Source: Pseudomonadota bacterium
Lineage (GTDB): Bacteria; Pseudomonadota; Alphaproteobacteria; Rs-D84
Reading direction: 5' to 3'
DNA length: 34,631 nucleotides
Assembly: GCA_009781955.1 (NCBI GenBank)
Contig: WQUT01000003.1
Coordinates: 1 to 34,631, forward strand
Every line of letters starts with the position of its first letter. Position 1 is the stretch's first letter. A model generated the notes under the pieces. That model saw only the letters and a list, made by a program, of their open reading frames with translations. It made no database searches and had not been told where the DNA came from. The position numbers and the translations under genes are program-made. This document shows, one piece after another, positions 23,417-31,700 of this stretch.

Positions 23417-23665
23417 TTATTCCAGCCTTATATTTTTTGGAAATTGAAACGTGCCGGCGTTGTCCCTGAACACGGTGTTCATGCTGATGATGCAATTGCC
23501 GCCGCCATCTATATTTCCGGTGCAGGATACGCAATTTCCGTTTGACAGAGTCAAAGGCGAATTGCACGAGGTATACGTCTTCACATTGCATTGAAATGCC
23601 GCATGCGCGGGCGCGGCGGCGCAAACGGCGAATATCAGACAGCAAACGGCGAACATTGTTTTCAT
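23417..23665 (-). CDS. Small secreted Cys-containing protein
   Basis: 82 residues. A signal peptide (MKTMFAVCCLIFAVCAAAPAHAA) is followed by about 60 residues with paired cysteines (FQCNVKTYTSCN, GNCVSCTG and GGNCIISM) that probably form disulfides in the periplasm or outside. I recognise no family. It is on the same strand as, and 18 bases upstream of, prfB, so it may be co-transcribed. A tandem copy of a 15-base unit (TTATTATTCCAGCCT) spans the junction. An overlapping ORF in another frame is only the prfB leader read through. Confidence 0.65.
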   Translation of the reverse strand: MKTMFAVCCLIFAVCAAAPAHAAFQCNVKTYTSCNSPLTLSNGNCVSCTGNIDGGGNCIISMNTVFRDNAGTFQFPKNIRLE

Positions 23666-23714
23666 AGCCTGATTATAAATGTTTGAAACCTGTTTTTCAA
23701 GGAAGAAAAATTCC

Positions 23715-23743
23715 TTGTTTAACCCCCGGCTTTTTGATATAAT
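23715..23743 (+). promoter_or_regulatory. Promoter of the secreted Cys-rich gene at 23763
   Basis: TTGTTT (23715-23720), a 17-bp spacer and TATAAT (23738-23743), 19 bases before the start codon. Confidence 0.65.
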
Positions 23744-23762
23744 TTCACAAGAGAGGGACTAT

Positions 23763-24932
23763 ATGAAAAAATCATTTTTGCTATTTGCCGCATGCTATCT
23801 GCTGCTCGCCCCCTTGGCGCAGGCCGCGACCGCGCCGGCCGGCCGCGGAAATGCCGGACTGGCCCAGGCGTATCAGATGAACCAGCGGAACACTTATTAC
23901 ATGGTGACCCAGCCGGACGTTGACACCGCCTGTCGGAGCAAGATATTCCAATGCCTGTCGGAATACTGCGGCGATGTGACGGTCGTTCCCGGACAGCGCG
24001 GCGAAAGATGCCCCGCCGCGTCAGAGAGCGAGCTGTATAACTGGGTCCTGCTCTGCCTGCAGAAAGATTCTTCAATCCTATTGCCGCAATACGGCGTCAC
24101 GACGGGCGGGGTCATGGGCATGAATACCGCGGCGCGCCTGTGTCCTTCGTATGTTCAACAGGAAATAATGACATATCTGTCCATGGCGAATATGGCGGAA
24201 AAGCTGACCTATCAGCGGTCCGATTTATGCATGCAAAGGCGCAGAGAGCTGGAAGCCGCGATGTCATGCCACGAAATCGCGCTGTCGTTCGGCAACGCGA
24301 CCAGCAACATGCTGACCACCCAATTGACCGATTTCTGCGGCGCGGGCGTGCCGGGCGGATCGGCGGAAATGGTCCAACGTTACGCATCCGCGGGCAATGT
24401 CGGCGCGAATATCTGGGGCTGGGCGGAAAAGATGGTGAACCTGGACCTGTCGCAAAAGGGAAAAGATTGGCAGAGCGCGGTTGACGCGGTTCTGGCCGGA
24501 TACATGAACCGGATGAACCTGGCCTGCGGCGACAATATGAAGATGAACACCGTCGCGCACCCGACGGATAAGAGCCCGACAACATTGCAAACCGCGGCCG
24601 CGCTGGCCGTCGGAATGGCGTTCCCCGGCGATTTTGAAGATAATTTCGGCCCGGACATCAAATTGTGGATGGAGGTTAAAAGCGCGACCGCCATCAATGA
24701 CTTCGCCTCGGCCAAGCAAGTGATCCAGGCCGGCCTGACCAATTCCCCGCTGACCCAGAATCCGTTCCTGACGTCCGCCCAAATGGGCACGATGCAAGAG
24801 TCGTATAGACTGGGCGTCAAGGTCTTTATCCTGCGCGATTCCGCGCGTTGCTGGATAGTCCCGGTTCAGACATTGACCACCAAAGAGCAATCCGTCCTCT
24901 CGCAAACCTTTGCGTCATGCGTCGCGAATTAA
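23763..24932 (+). CDS. Secreted Cys-rich protein of unknown function
   Basis: 389 residues. The signal peptide MKKSFLLFAACYLLLAPLAQA is followed by about a dozen scattered cysteines in a helical, Met/Gln/Asn-rich protein (DTACRSKIFQCLSEYCGD, RLCPSYVQQ, LACGDNM and FASCVAN). Segments such as WGWAEKMVNL and LTNSPLTQNP do not point to a family I know. Probably periplasmic or extracellular with several disulfides. ATG 23763 is fixed by GAGAGGGAC and a strong promoter. It is divergent from the small Cys protein at 23.4 kb, so the two may be related in function, though their sequences are not obviously similar. A palindrome follows the stop. Confidence 0.72.
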   Translation: MKKSFLLFAACYLLLAPLAQAATAPAGRGNAGLAQAYQMNQRNTYYMVTQPDVDTACRSKIFQCLSEYCGDVTVVPGQRGERCPAASESELYNWVLLCLQKDSSILLPQYGVTTGGVMGMNTAARLCPSYVQQEIMTYLSMANMAEKLTYQRSDLCMQRRRELEAAMSCHEIALSFGNATSNMLTTQLTDFCGAGVPGGSAEMVQRYASAGNVGANIWGWAEKMVNLDLSQKGKDWQSAVDAVLAGYMNRMNLACGDNMKMNTVAHPTDKSPTTLQTAAALAVGMAFPGDFEDNFGPDIKLWMEVKSATAINDFASAKQVIQAGLTNSPLTQNPFLTSAQMGTMQESYRLGVKVFILRDSARCWIVPVQTLTTKEQSVLSQTFASCVAN

Positions 24933-24956
24933 AATAGTCAAAGTTTCATTAAATGT

Positions 24957-25013
24957 CATCCCGTGGGGCGTCCGAAATACGCACGTAGTGCGTATAAGGC
25001 GCAACCACGGGAT
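24957..25013. repeat. ATCCCGTGG palindrome between convergent genes
   Basis: ATCCCGTGG and CCACGGGAT flank an inner palindrome ATACGCAC-GTA-GTGCGTAT. It lies between the ends of the secreted-protein gene and murA and may terminate both transcripts. It shares no boundary motif with the other repeat families here. Confidence 0.7.
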
Positions 25014-25030
25014 CTCATCGTATTATGATT

Positions 25031-26494
25031 TTACCGCACGGTTTGTTTTTTAAGCATTGGCAACGCGGGCAGGAATTCCCCGTCACCTGATGCGGTGACC
25101 CGGATGCCCAGTTTTTGCAAATTCATCAAAAGATTCGGGTAACCGCGGAACGCGTTGTTCGGCCTGTCAACGCGGCTTAACCCATCGGCCATGGCCCCGC
25201 ATTCTATGATTCCAAACGTCCCGCGCAGGTCGGAACCGGTCGTATCCGCGCGCCTGATCTGCGACGGCCGCACCAGAATTTCCAGCAATCCGTTCGTAAT
25301 GGAATAAGGCATGTCCTCTTTTTCTATTTTTTCCGACTCGCAATCAATTCCGAATTGGCGCATCTGGGGCAGCTGTTGATCGCGCCACGTGCTGACTGGA
25401 TCGGAAATATAGGATTCGCCGGTTGCCAGCGACAGCGGCGGCACCAGAATCTGCTGCATATCGGTTTCCTTGCCCGGATAGGGACTGCACTGCAGCACGC
25501 GGCCCGCAAATTTCGGACGAGCCGAGAAATCAAAATGAATGCTGCCGCCGTCTATGGTTATATTTTTATTACCGCTCATCTCTTTCAAGAAATTCAGCCA
25601 GGGCCGACAGGTATTCGCATCAGCATTGTTCAGCCGCAGTTTTCCGCCCGTCGCAAAGGCCAGACACGCGTAAGAGCCTGCTTCCAACCGGTCCGGCATG
25701 ACCCGGAATGTGCCGCCGTGCAGCAATCCATCGTGGCCCCGCGAATGCAACGCCGTGAATCCCATACCGCGCAGATTCGCCCCCATCCCGTTCAGTTTTT
25801 GCAACAGGGCTGGGATTTCTGGCTCGCACGAGGCGTTATACATTTTGCTCAGCTGGTTCAAAACAGACGCGGTCAGCATCCAGTGAAACGTCGCGCCATG
25901 CGATACTTGGAGCGTCGTATATGTCACGCCGTGTCCGCCCGCGGGTATTTTTTTCTCGGGCAGCAGGAAATCTATCTGCCCGCCGTAATCTCTTATATCC
26001 GCGCTCAAAACGAGTTTCAGAAGATTTACATGGTAATCAATCCCGCGCGCGTCCTTGCTGGATTTTTCTTGCTTGTCCTTGCCCTCGCCCGCTTCTTTCT
26101 TGCCGCATCCGCCGGGAATTTCCACGTGCAGGGATTTGAATTCCCCGGTATGCATGAACCGCGCCAGCAGCGGCCCCCACAGGTAATAGCTGGCGCGGAA
26201 TTTTCCGGCCTCTTTGGATAAAGAATTGCTGGTTATTTTATCGGCATGCAGACGAAGGATGCCGCGTTTGGGCGAATATTGCACATCCACGCCCAGATTC
26301 ATCAGAACGCGCCCCATATCCAAAACATCGGAAATATACGGAACATTGGTAAGGGTCAAAACCTCGTCCGTCAAAACGCATGCCGCCATTGCGCCCAGTA
26401 TTTCATTTTTTGCCCCGCTGATATTTATCGTGCCGTCGGTCGGATTGCCGCCGGTTATTTCTATATAATTCGGGATAAAAAAATCATTGTCCAT
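25031..26494 (-). CDS. murA: UDP-N-acetylglucosamine 1-carboxyvinyltransferase (divergent MurA)
   Basis: A 487-residue enzyme that adds enolpyruvate to UDP-GlcNAc, the first committed step of peptidoglycan synthesis and the target of fosfomycin. The EPSP-synthase-type double fold is evident. Retained residues by motif: Lys-Asn in SGAKNE, Arg in GKFRAS, the catalytic Cys in IPGGC (Cys130), Asp in GKETDMQQ, Arg in STWRDQ, Arg in GSDLRGT and Arg in AFRGYP. The protein is longer than the usual about 420 residues. One cause is a charged insert of about 18 residues (KKEAGEGKDKQEKSSKD) directly after the catalytic Cys, inside the mobile loop. It overlaps obgE by 11 bases, so the two are coupled. A non-MurA paralogue is possible but less likely. 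Confidence 0.85.
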   Translation of the reverse strand: MDNDFFIPNYIEITGGNPTDGTINISGAKNEILGAMAACVLTDEVLTLTNVPYISDVLDMGRVLMNLGVDVQYSPKRGILRLHADKITSNSLSKEAGKFRASYYLWGPLLARFMHTGEFKSLHVEIPGGCGKKEAGEGKDKQEKSSKDARGIDYHVNLLKLVLSADIRDYGGQIDFLLPEKKIPAGGHGVTYTTLQVSHGATFHWMLTASVLNQLSKMYNASCEPEIPALLQKLNGMGANLRGMGFTALHSRGHDGLLHGGTFRVMPDRLEAGSYACLAFATGGKLRLNNADANTCRPWLNFLKEMSGNKNITIDGGSIHFDFSARPKFAGRVLQCSPYPGKETDMQQILVPPLSLATGESYISDPVSTWRDQQLPQMRQFGIDCESEKIEKEDMPYSITNGLLEILVRPSQIRRADTTGSDLRGTFGIIECGAMADGLSRVDRPNNAFRGYPNLLMNLQKLGIRVTASGDGEFLPALPMLKKQTVR

Positions 26495-27521
26495 TTTTCT
26501 TCTCTTGATTTATAAACTCTCTCTCTATCCCCGCGATTAATTCTGTGATTCCCGCGCGGCCGGCGGCGGAGATGGACATGATAATTTTACCCCGCGCCGC
26601 GCGCTTTAACTTTGCCATGCGTTCTTTCCAGGCATCCGGTTCAACCGCATCGGTTTTATTTACAACGATGATTTCCGGCTTTGTGGAAAGCGAGGCGCAC
26701 GCGCCGGCGGCGTTGCAATCCGCATCGTATTCTTCTATTTCGCGCCGTATCGTTTTATAACGCGCGGCCCAGTCGTCCTCTGTCCCGTCAATAACATGCA
26801 GGATCATCTTTGTCCGTTCCGCATGCCCCAGAAATTTATCGCCCAGTCCCACGCCCGAATGCGCGCCTTCTATCAATCCCGGCAAATCCACCAGGACGAA
26901 TTCGCGGTTGTGCGCATACATTACGCCCAGCTGGGGATTCAATGTAGTGAACGGATAATTCGCAATCTTGGGCCGCGCCGCGGTGACGGCGGCCAGCAGG
27001 GTTGATTTCCCGGCATTAGGAAATCCGACCAGTCCGATGTCCGCGATCAGTTTCAGCTGCAATATGACCGTGCGCTCTTCGCCCGGCAGGCCGTCGTTCG
27101 CCTGGTGCGGCGCGCGGTTGGTGGAAGATTTGAAGTGCAGATTGCCCCAGCCGCCGTTTCCGCCGCGGGCCGCGCGATACGTCATGCCGTCGGCGTTCAT
27201 GTCGGCGTATTGAATTTCGCCGTTTTCGGAAAGTATTACGGTTCCCGTCGGAACGTCCAGGAACAAAGTGCCGCCGGATTTTCCGGTGCGCATCTTGCCC
27301 ATTCCGTTTTCGCCGCGTTCCGCCGCAAAGCTGGTTTTGAACCGATAGTCAATCAGGGTGTTCACATTCGGCACCGCGCGGAACACTATGTCCCCGCCCC
27401 TGCCCCCGTCGCCGCCGTTGGGGCCGCCGAATTCTATGTATTTTTCATGGCGGAAACTGGCGCTGCCGTTGCCGCCGTCGCCTGCCTTGATATAAATTTT
27501 TGCCCGATCCAGGAATTTCAT
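26484..27521 (-). CDS. obgE: GTPase Obg/CgtA
   Basis: A 345-residue essential ribosome-assembly and stringent-response GTPase. The N-terminal glycine-rich Obg fold contains KAGDGGNGSASFRHEKY, GGPNGGDGGRGGD and RGGNGGWGN. The GTPase domain has G1 GFPNAGKST (about residues 168-176), the switch I segment NYPFTTLNPQLG, G3 DLPGLIEGA and G4 NKTD. The C-terminal extension found in some homologues is absent. Its stop codon TGA lies inside the start of murA (11-base overlap). No clear ribosome-binding site precedes the ATG. Confidence 0.96.
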   Translation of the reverse strand: MKFLDRAKIYIKAGDGGNGSASFRHEKYIEFGGPNGGDGGRGGDIVFRAVPNVNTLIDYRFKTSFAAERGENGMGKMRTGKSGGTLFLDVPTGTVILSENGEIQYADMNADGMTYRAARGGNGGWGNLHFKSSTNRAPHQANDGLPGEERTVILQLKLIADIGLVGFPNAGKSTLLAAVTAARPKIANYPFTTLNPQLGVMYAHNREFVLVDLPGLIEGAHSGVGLGDKFLGHAERTKMILHVIDGTEDDWAARYKTIRREIEEYDADCNAAGACASLSTKPEIIVVNKTDAVEPDAWKERMAKLKRAARGKIIMSISAAGRAGITELIAGIEREFINQEKKNGQ

Positions 27522-27560
27522 GGTTTAATAATGGCATACTTTTTTATAAAAAACAAGCAT

Positions 27561-27628
27561 TGTAGTGGCGGATAACAACCACCCGGCAAAATCGCAGATT
27601 TTGTCGGGGCCCGGCATCCGCCCCTGCA
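27561..27628. repeat. GTAGGGGC-family palindromic element
   Basis: A 68-bp copy: TGTAGTGGCGGAT pairs with ATCCGCCCCTGCA, with the shared inner hairpin AAAATCGCAGATTTT beside CGGGGCCCGG. It lies between obgE and tRNA-Cys, close to the tRNA promoter. Confidence 0.85.
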
Positions 27629-27637
27629 AAAATAATC

Positions 27638-27664
27638 TTGACGCGCGAACGGGCATAGTATAAC
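27638..27664 (+). promoter_or_regulatory. Promoter of tRNA-Cys
   Basis: TTGACG (27638-27643), a 15-bp spacer and TATAAC (27659-27664), 12 bases before the tRNA. Confidence 0.6.
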
Positions 27665-27676
27665 CTGTTTCGCACA

Positions 27677-27750
27677 GGCCTGGTGGCAGAGTGGTTATGC
27701 AGAGGACTGCAAATCCTTGTATGCCGGTTCAATTCCGACCCAGGCCTCCA
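27677..27750 (+). tRNA. tRNA-Cys (GCA anticodon)
   Basis: 74 bases. The acceptor stem is GGCCTGG/CCAGGCC with discriminator T and encoded CCA. The anticodon loop CTGCAAA gives GCA. Confidence 0.97.
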
Positions 27751-27788
27751 TCCGCCTTCGCTTACGCTACGGCGTGACAGAGAAATAA

Positions 27789-27817
27789 AAACCGCCGTTT
27801 GGCGGTTTGTTTTTTTA
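27789..27817. terminator. Bidirectional terminator between tRNA-Cys and the fibre gene
   Basis: AAACCGCC and GGCGGTTT form an 8-bp stem with a GTTT loop, followed by T7 on the plus strand and preceded by an A-rich stretch that serves as a U-tract on the minus strand. The fibre gene ends ten bases away. Confidence 0.85.
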
Positions 27818-27826
27818 TCAATGCTT

Positions 27827-30472
27827 TTACGGCAACGGCGGGGTCGCGACGTTATACACCCCGGCCGTCATATCATAAGTTCCCGCGGCCGTCAGCACCA
27901 ATGTGTCGCTGGTCACGCCCGTCGGAATCAGTTTGCCCGACGAATTCGTCGCGACCAGATTGTTCGCCGTAGTGCCCAGCGCCGCGCCGTTTGACGGCAC
28001 ATTGCCGGCCGCGGTTCCGACGGTTGGTATTGTCGGCTTGTTCTGTATGTATGACGGATCGGTATCCAGGGTTTGGGCCCAATCCGCCTGCGCGCCGGGG
28101 GCCACGTTCACGTATGCCACGCCCGCGCTGTCCAGTTTCACGCGAATATTCTGGCCCGTCGTCGTATCCGCCGCCAATGTCGCCGCCGCCGCATCCGCCG
28201 GCTGGGCCAGCTTTATTCCGCCCAAAGCCACGTTTGTCGCCGGCGTCAATTCCGCGCCCGCCCATGGAACGTTCACAACCATTTGGCCGGCCGCGTTAAG
28301 CTGCACCGGATATGTCTGGCCCGCGACCGCGGTCGGCATAGCCACGGCCGCGACGGCTTGCACGGTATCGCTGCCTAATTTTACGGTGCCGAGCTTCGCA
28401 GATGTCGCGGCATTCGCAATATTGCTGAACTGATTAGTAATCAAGGTGTTTACCTGCGCCGTGGTGGAATACGAATTCAGCGCGGATGTAATCGCGTCCG
28501 TAATCAAAGTGTTCGTTTCCGACGTTGTGGAATACGAAGCAAGGGCGCCCGCAATCAGGTTTGTCACATCCGTATTGGAGAGAATCGTCGGCTTGTTCTT
28601 GATATAGTCGGGCGCGGTATCCAGCGACTGTTCCCAATCGCTTTGTATTTGGGCCGCGGTGCTGGTCCATGGAACGTTCACAACCATTTGGCCGGCTGCG
28701 TTGGTTTGAACCGCATATGTCCGCGCCGCCGTCGCGCTGGGCGTTTCGGCCGCAACCGTTTGCGCCGTCGCGGACCCAAGCTTTACAGTGCCAAGTTTGA
28801 CATCCGTGGCGGCATTTGCGATATCGCTGAACTGGTTCGTAATCAAGGTGTTTACCTGCGCCGTCGTTGAATATGAGTTCAGCGCGGATGTAATCGCGTT
28901 CGTAATCAGGATGTTTGTTTCAGATGTCGTGGAATATGAAGTCAACGCATCAGCAACCAAAGTGTTCGCTTCGGTATTCGTAATGAAATCCCCGGCCGCA
29001 AGCGCGCTGGCAATAAGATTGGCCACGTCCGCACTGGTCAGAATCGTCGGCTTGTTCTTGATATAGTCGGACGCGGTATCCAGCGCCTGGTCCCAGTCGC
29101 TTTGAATTTGGGCCGCGGTGCTGGTCCACGGAACGTTCACAACCATTTGCCCCGCCGCATTTTTTTGCACCGCATAGGTGCGGCCCGTCGTCGCGGTCAC
29201 GGCGTTCGCCGCATCGGTCTGCGCCGTCGCGGATCCCAGTTTCACGACGCCGTATTTCACGTCCGTCGCGGCATTGGCGACATCGGCGAAAGAATTTGCA
29301 ATCAGGTTATTCACCTCTGCGGTCGTGGAGTAATCCGTAAGCGCGCTGGCAATCAGATTAGTGACATCCGAAGTTGTCGTATAATTCTTGGTCGCAAGCA
29401 CGCCCGCGATCGCATCATTTATAATTGTGGTTGTTTCCGCGGTGGTGGAATACGGGGCCAGCGCGGATGCAATCAGGCTGGTTATATCCGATGTCGTCGG
29501 TATGGCCGGCTTGTTCTTGATATACGACGGGTCGGCCGCGGATATCTGGTCCCAGTCGCTTTGCGATGCGAGAAGCTTGTCATTAATCAAGCCGGTCACA
29601 TCCGTCAGCGCGTTTGTTATCGCGGTCGTGATCATGGAATTGGTTTCGGTGGTCGTGGAATAGGCCGCCAAGTCCGCCGCCGAGCCGTCTTTGCCGGCGG
29701 GGCCGGTCGGACCCGCGGGGCCTTGGATTCCCTGGGGACCGGGCGCGCCCTGGACCGTCAGCAGCCAATTGTTTATATTCCCCCACTTGCTGTCGCCGCC
29801 GGCCAATTCATACGTGGACAAACCATCGCGGCCAGGCAGACCGGGCAAACCCGGATCGCCCTTGTCCCCTTTGGGACCCGTTTCGCCCGCGGGACCGGTC
29901 AGGCCGATCGGACCCGGCGCGCCGGGGTCGCCCTTTTCGCCCTGCGGCCCAATTGGTCCCATCGGTCCGGGATCACCCTTTGCGGCCGCCGCGCCGGCAG
30001 GCCCCATGGGACCGACAGGTCCGACGGGTCCCGCGGGCCCGACCGGACCCTGGGGGCCCGCGGGACCGGCCGGGCCGGCGATTCCGCTTTGCAAGGTCAG
30101 CAAAGTGTCAACCTGAGTTTTGGTGTATACGTTGCCGGAATCGGCCTTGGCCGCATCCAACGCGTCTATCCGCGCGCCAAGCCGCGAATCGGCGCCGTCC
30201 ATTTGCGCGACCGTCGCGTATTTGGACAAATCCACATTTTGCGATGTTCCGCCGCCGCTGGATCCATAGAGGTTCCCGCCAATCGCGCCCGCGCCGGTCA
30301 ATAGCTTTGCCGCCGAAAGGCGCGCGGTTTCAGATGCGGCCGCGCCCGATGGCGCGCCGGACAGCGTCGCGCCGGTCGTCCCCGTCGGCGAAGCCACGCG
30401 AACCGTTGACGCCGCGTTTGCCGCGCTTATCACGGCCAATATGGCGATAAAGCTGGTAAATATTTTTCTCAT
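27827..30472 (-). CDS. Secreted collagen-like fibre protein with tail-fibre-like repeats
   Basis: 881 residues. A signal peptide (cleavage near AANAAS, residue 20) is followed by an Ala/Gly/Ser-rich segment. A run of about 28 Gly-X-Y triplets (about residues 128-217, many GPAGP/GPMGP) follows, then a second short triplet block (about 239-260). Below these is a long array of YSTTxET/TNxLIxxAL and SDW...YIKNKPTI segments arranged in about three homologous units of 130-150 residues; the DNA of these units is also highly similar. Gly-X-Y tracts imply a triple helix, and YIKNKPT blocks occur in phage tail fibres and bacterial surface fibres. No phage genes adjoin, so a cell-surface fibre or adhesin is inferred. 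GGGGGGAACGGGG precedes ATG 30472. How it is anchored is not visible. Confidence 0.85.
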   Translation of the reverse strand: MRKIFTSFIAILAVISAANAASTVRVASPTGTTGATLSGAPSGAAASETARLSAAKLLTGAGAIGGNLYGSSGGGTSQNVDLSKYATVAQMDGADSRLGARIDALDAAKADSGNVYTKTQVDTLLTLQSGIAGPAGPAGPQGPVGPAGPVGPVGPMGPAGAAAAKGDPGPMGPIGPQGEKGDPGAPGPIGLTGPAGETGPKGDKGDPGLPGLPGRDGLSTYELAGGDSKWGNINNWLLTVQGAPGPQGIQGPAGPTGPAGKDGSAADLAAYSTTTETNSMITTAITNALTDVTGLINDKLLASQSDWDQISAADPSYIKNKPAIPTTSDITSLIASALAPYSTTAETTTIINDAIAGVLATKNYTTTSDVTNLIASALTDYSTTAEVNNLIANSFADVANAATDVKYGVVKLGSATAQTDAANAVTATTGRTYAVQKNAAGQMVVNVPWTSTAAQIQSDWDQALDTASDYIKNKPTILTSADVANLIASALAAGDFITNTEANTLVADALTSYSTTSETNILITNAITSALNSYSTTAQVNTLITNQFSDIANAATDVKLGTVKLGSATAQTVAAETPSATAARTYAVQTNAAGQMVVNVPWTSTAAQIQSDWEQSLDTAPDYIKNKPTILSNTDVTNLIAGALASYSTTSETNTLITDAITSALNSYSTTAQVNTLITNQFSNIANAATSAKLGTVKLGSDTVQAVAAVAMPTAVAGQTYPVQLNAAGQMVVNVPWAGAELTPATNVALGGIKLAQPADAAAATLAADTTTGQNIRVKLDSAGVAYVNVAPGAQADWAQTLDTDPSYIQNKPTIPTVGTAAGNVPSNGAALGTTANNLVATNSSGKLIPTGVTSDTLVLTAAGTYDMTAGVYNVATPPLP

Positions 30473-30503
30473 CCCCGTTCCCCCCTTGCAATATTTGTCG
30501 TTT

Positions 30504-30571
30504 TGCTGGGGCAAACAATCACCTGGTCCCGACGAAATCGCAGATTTCGGCGGACGGTTCTTTGCCCCCGC
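30504..30571. repeat. GTAGGGGC-family palindromic element
   Basis: A diverged copy: GCTGGGGCAAA pairs with TTTGCCCCCGC, with the family core GACGAAATCGCAGATTTCGGCGG and GGTTCTTTGCCCC. It fills the gap between the fibre gene and the following barrel gene. Confidence 0.8.
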
Positions 30572-30574
30572 GCA

Positions 30575-31570
30575 TTAAAACTTATACCGCGCGCCCAGCA
30601 TCAGCGAATTGGTCAATATTCCGCTGATCTTGGCGACATACGTATCCCCGCCGATCACGCCGCGATTATGCGTCGCGCCGCCGTTATACATCAGCCTGTA
30701 TTGCGCGCCGACCGAAAACGAATCGGTCAGGGCGTATTCAAGGCCGATTATACCCTGGACCGCAAATGTCATCGTTGTCGCGCTGTCGTTGTTGTCAATC
30801 ACGAACAACGGGCCGGAAATGCGGCTGTTGATCATCGCGCCGCCCGCGCCCGCGCCGATATACGCGGATACCGATGTCCATTGCGCCATTGTATAAAGCG
30901 CGTTTAACATCAAATATTGCGCGGACATAGTAAAGTCCACAAGGCTGTCGGTATCATTAAAACTGCCATTATATCCGTAATTCAATTCCGCGCGCCAGTT
31001 GGGGGTGAACTGGTATCCCGCCGCCAGATCAAATCCCGGCATCATAACAAAAGAATACGAGTCGCTGAGAACATACGAAGGGTTAGAGGCAAGATGCTGC
31101 TTGTTAGAAAAATTGGCGAGGTTTAATGCGAAATGCGCGCCTATGTAAAAACGCCCCTGGTATTCGGGCGCCGCCTGGGGCGAATAAGGCCGCGCATTGG
31201 GATCGTAATACACCGGCTGGGGTTGCGGCTGGGCATACATCACGGGCTGGTCCTGGTATGCCATCGGCGCCGGCGCCAGAAACGGTTCTTGCGGTTCCTG
31301 GTATGCAACCTGGGGCGGCTGAACCTGCGGTTGCTGATAAACGTCCGGCTGGTAAACGACCGGCTGGTCATAGGCCGGGGCGCCGCCGGGCATAATCTGA
31401 ATTATCTGGGTGGTCGGCGGACAAGTCTTTGATCTGCATGGGGCGGCGGATCTGGTGACTATGTATTTCTGGGCGCCGTCATAAACGACCGTGGGCGCCG
31501 TGTCCGCCGCACGCGCCGCGCTTGCGGCGGTGACGGCAATGACTAGCGCAAGGAGTTTTTTTAGTTTCAT
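30575..31570 (-). CDS. Outer-membrane beta-barrel protein with a Pro/Gln/Tyr-rich linker
   Basis: 331 residues. The signal peptide MKLKKLLALVIAVTAASAARA is followed by a short domain with two Cys (PCRSKTC). A stretch of about 70 residues rich in Pro, Gln and Tyr follows (VVYQPDVYQQPQVQPP, about 70-135) and would be extended. The C-terminal 190 residues form a small barrel (GRFYIGAHFALNLA, AAGYQFTPNWRAELNYGYNG, SAYIGAGAGG and LGARYKF) ending in Phe. The Pro/Gln linker could span the periplasm or contact peptidoglycan. It lies upstream of the fibre gene on the same strand, separated by a repeat, so the pair may form one surface module. Confidence 0.82.
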   Translation of the reverse strand: MKLKKLLALVIAVTAASAARAADTAPTVVYDGAQKYIVTRSAAPCRSKTCPPTTQIIQIMPGGAPAYDQPVVYQPDVYQQPQVQPPQVAYQEPQEPFLAPAPMAYQDQPVMYAQPQPQPVYYDPNARPYSPQAAPEYQGRFYIGAHFALNLANFSNKQHLASNPSYVLSDSYSFVMMPGFDLAAGYQFTPNWRAELNYGYNGSFNDTDSLVDFTMSAQYLMLNALYTMAQWTSVSAYIGAGAGGAMINSRISGPLFVIDNNDSATTMTFAVQGIIGLEYALTDSFSVGAQYRLMYNGGATHNRGVIGGDTYVAKISGILTNSLMLGARYKF

Positions 31571-31665
31571 AGTTGATTCTTTTTATGTTTTGCTGCATGT
31601 ATTTTATCATATTTCAAGGTTTTCTTAAAGCGAAAAGTTATAGTGACATTTTGACTATTTAAAAC

Positions 31666-31699
31666 TTGCATTTTTCCGGCTTTTACCTATAATTATAAT
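31666..31699 (+). promoter_or_regulatory. Promoter of the tmRNA gene
   Basis: TTGCAT (31666-31671), a 16-bp spacer and TATAAT (31688-31693); a second TATAAT follows directly (31694-31699). The -10 duplication suggests strong or flexible initiation. Confidence 0.75.
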
Positions 31700-31700
31700 G

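Noticed and set aside
29102..30304. 400-residue plus-strand ORF opposite the fibre gene
   Set aside because: It is an antisense shadow caused by the GC-rich, stop-poor Gly-X-Y and repeat codons; it is Arg-rich with no motif or start signal.
27827..31570. Prophage tail module
   Set aside because: The fibre protein has a signal peptide and its neighbour is an outer-membrane barrel; no capsid, terminase, integrase or lysis gene is nearby.
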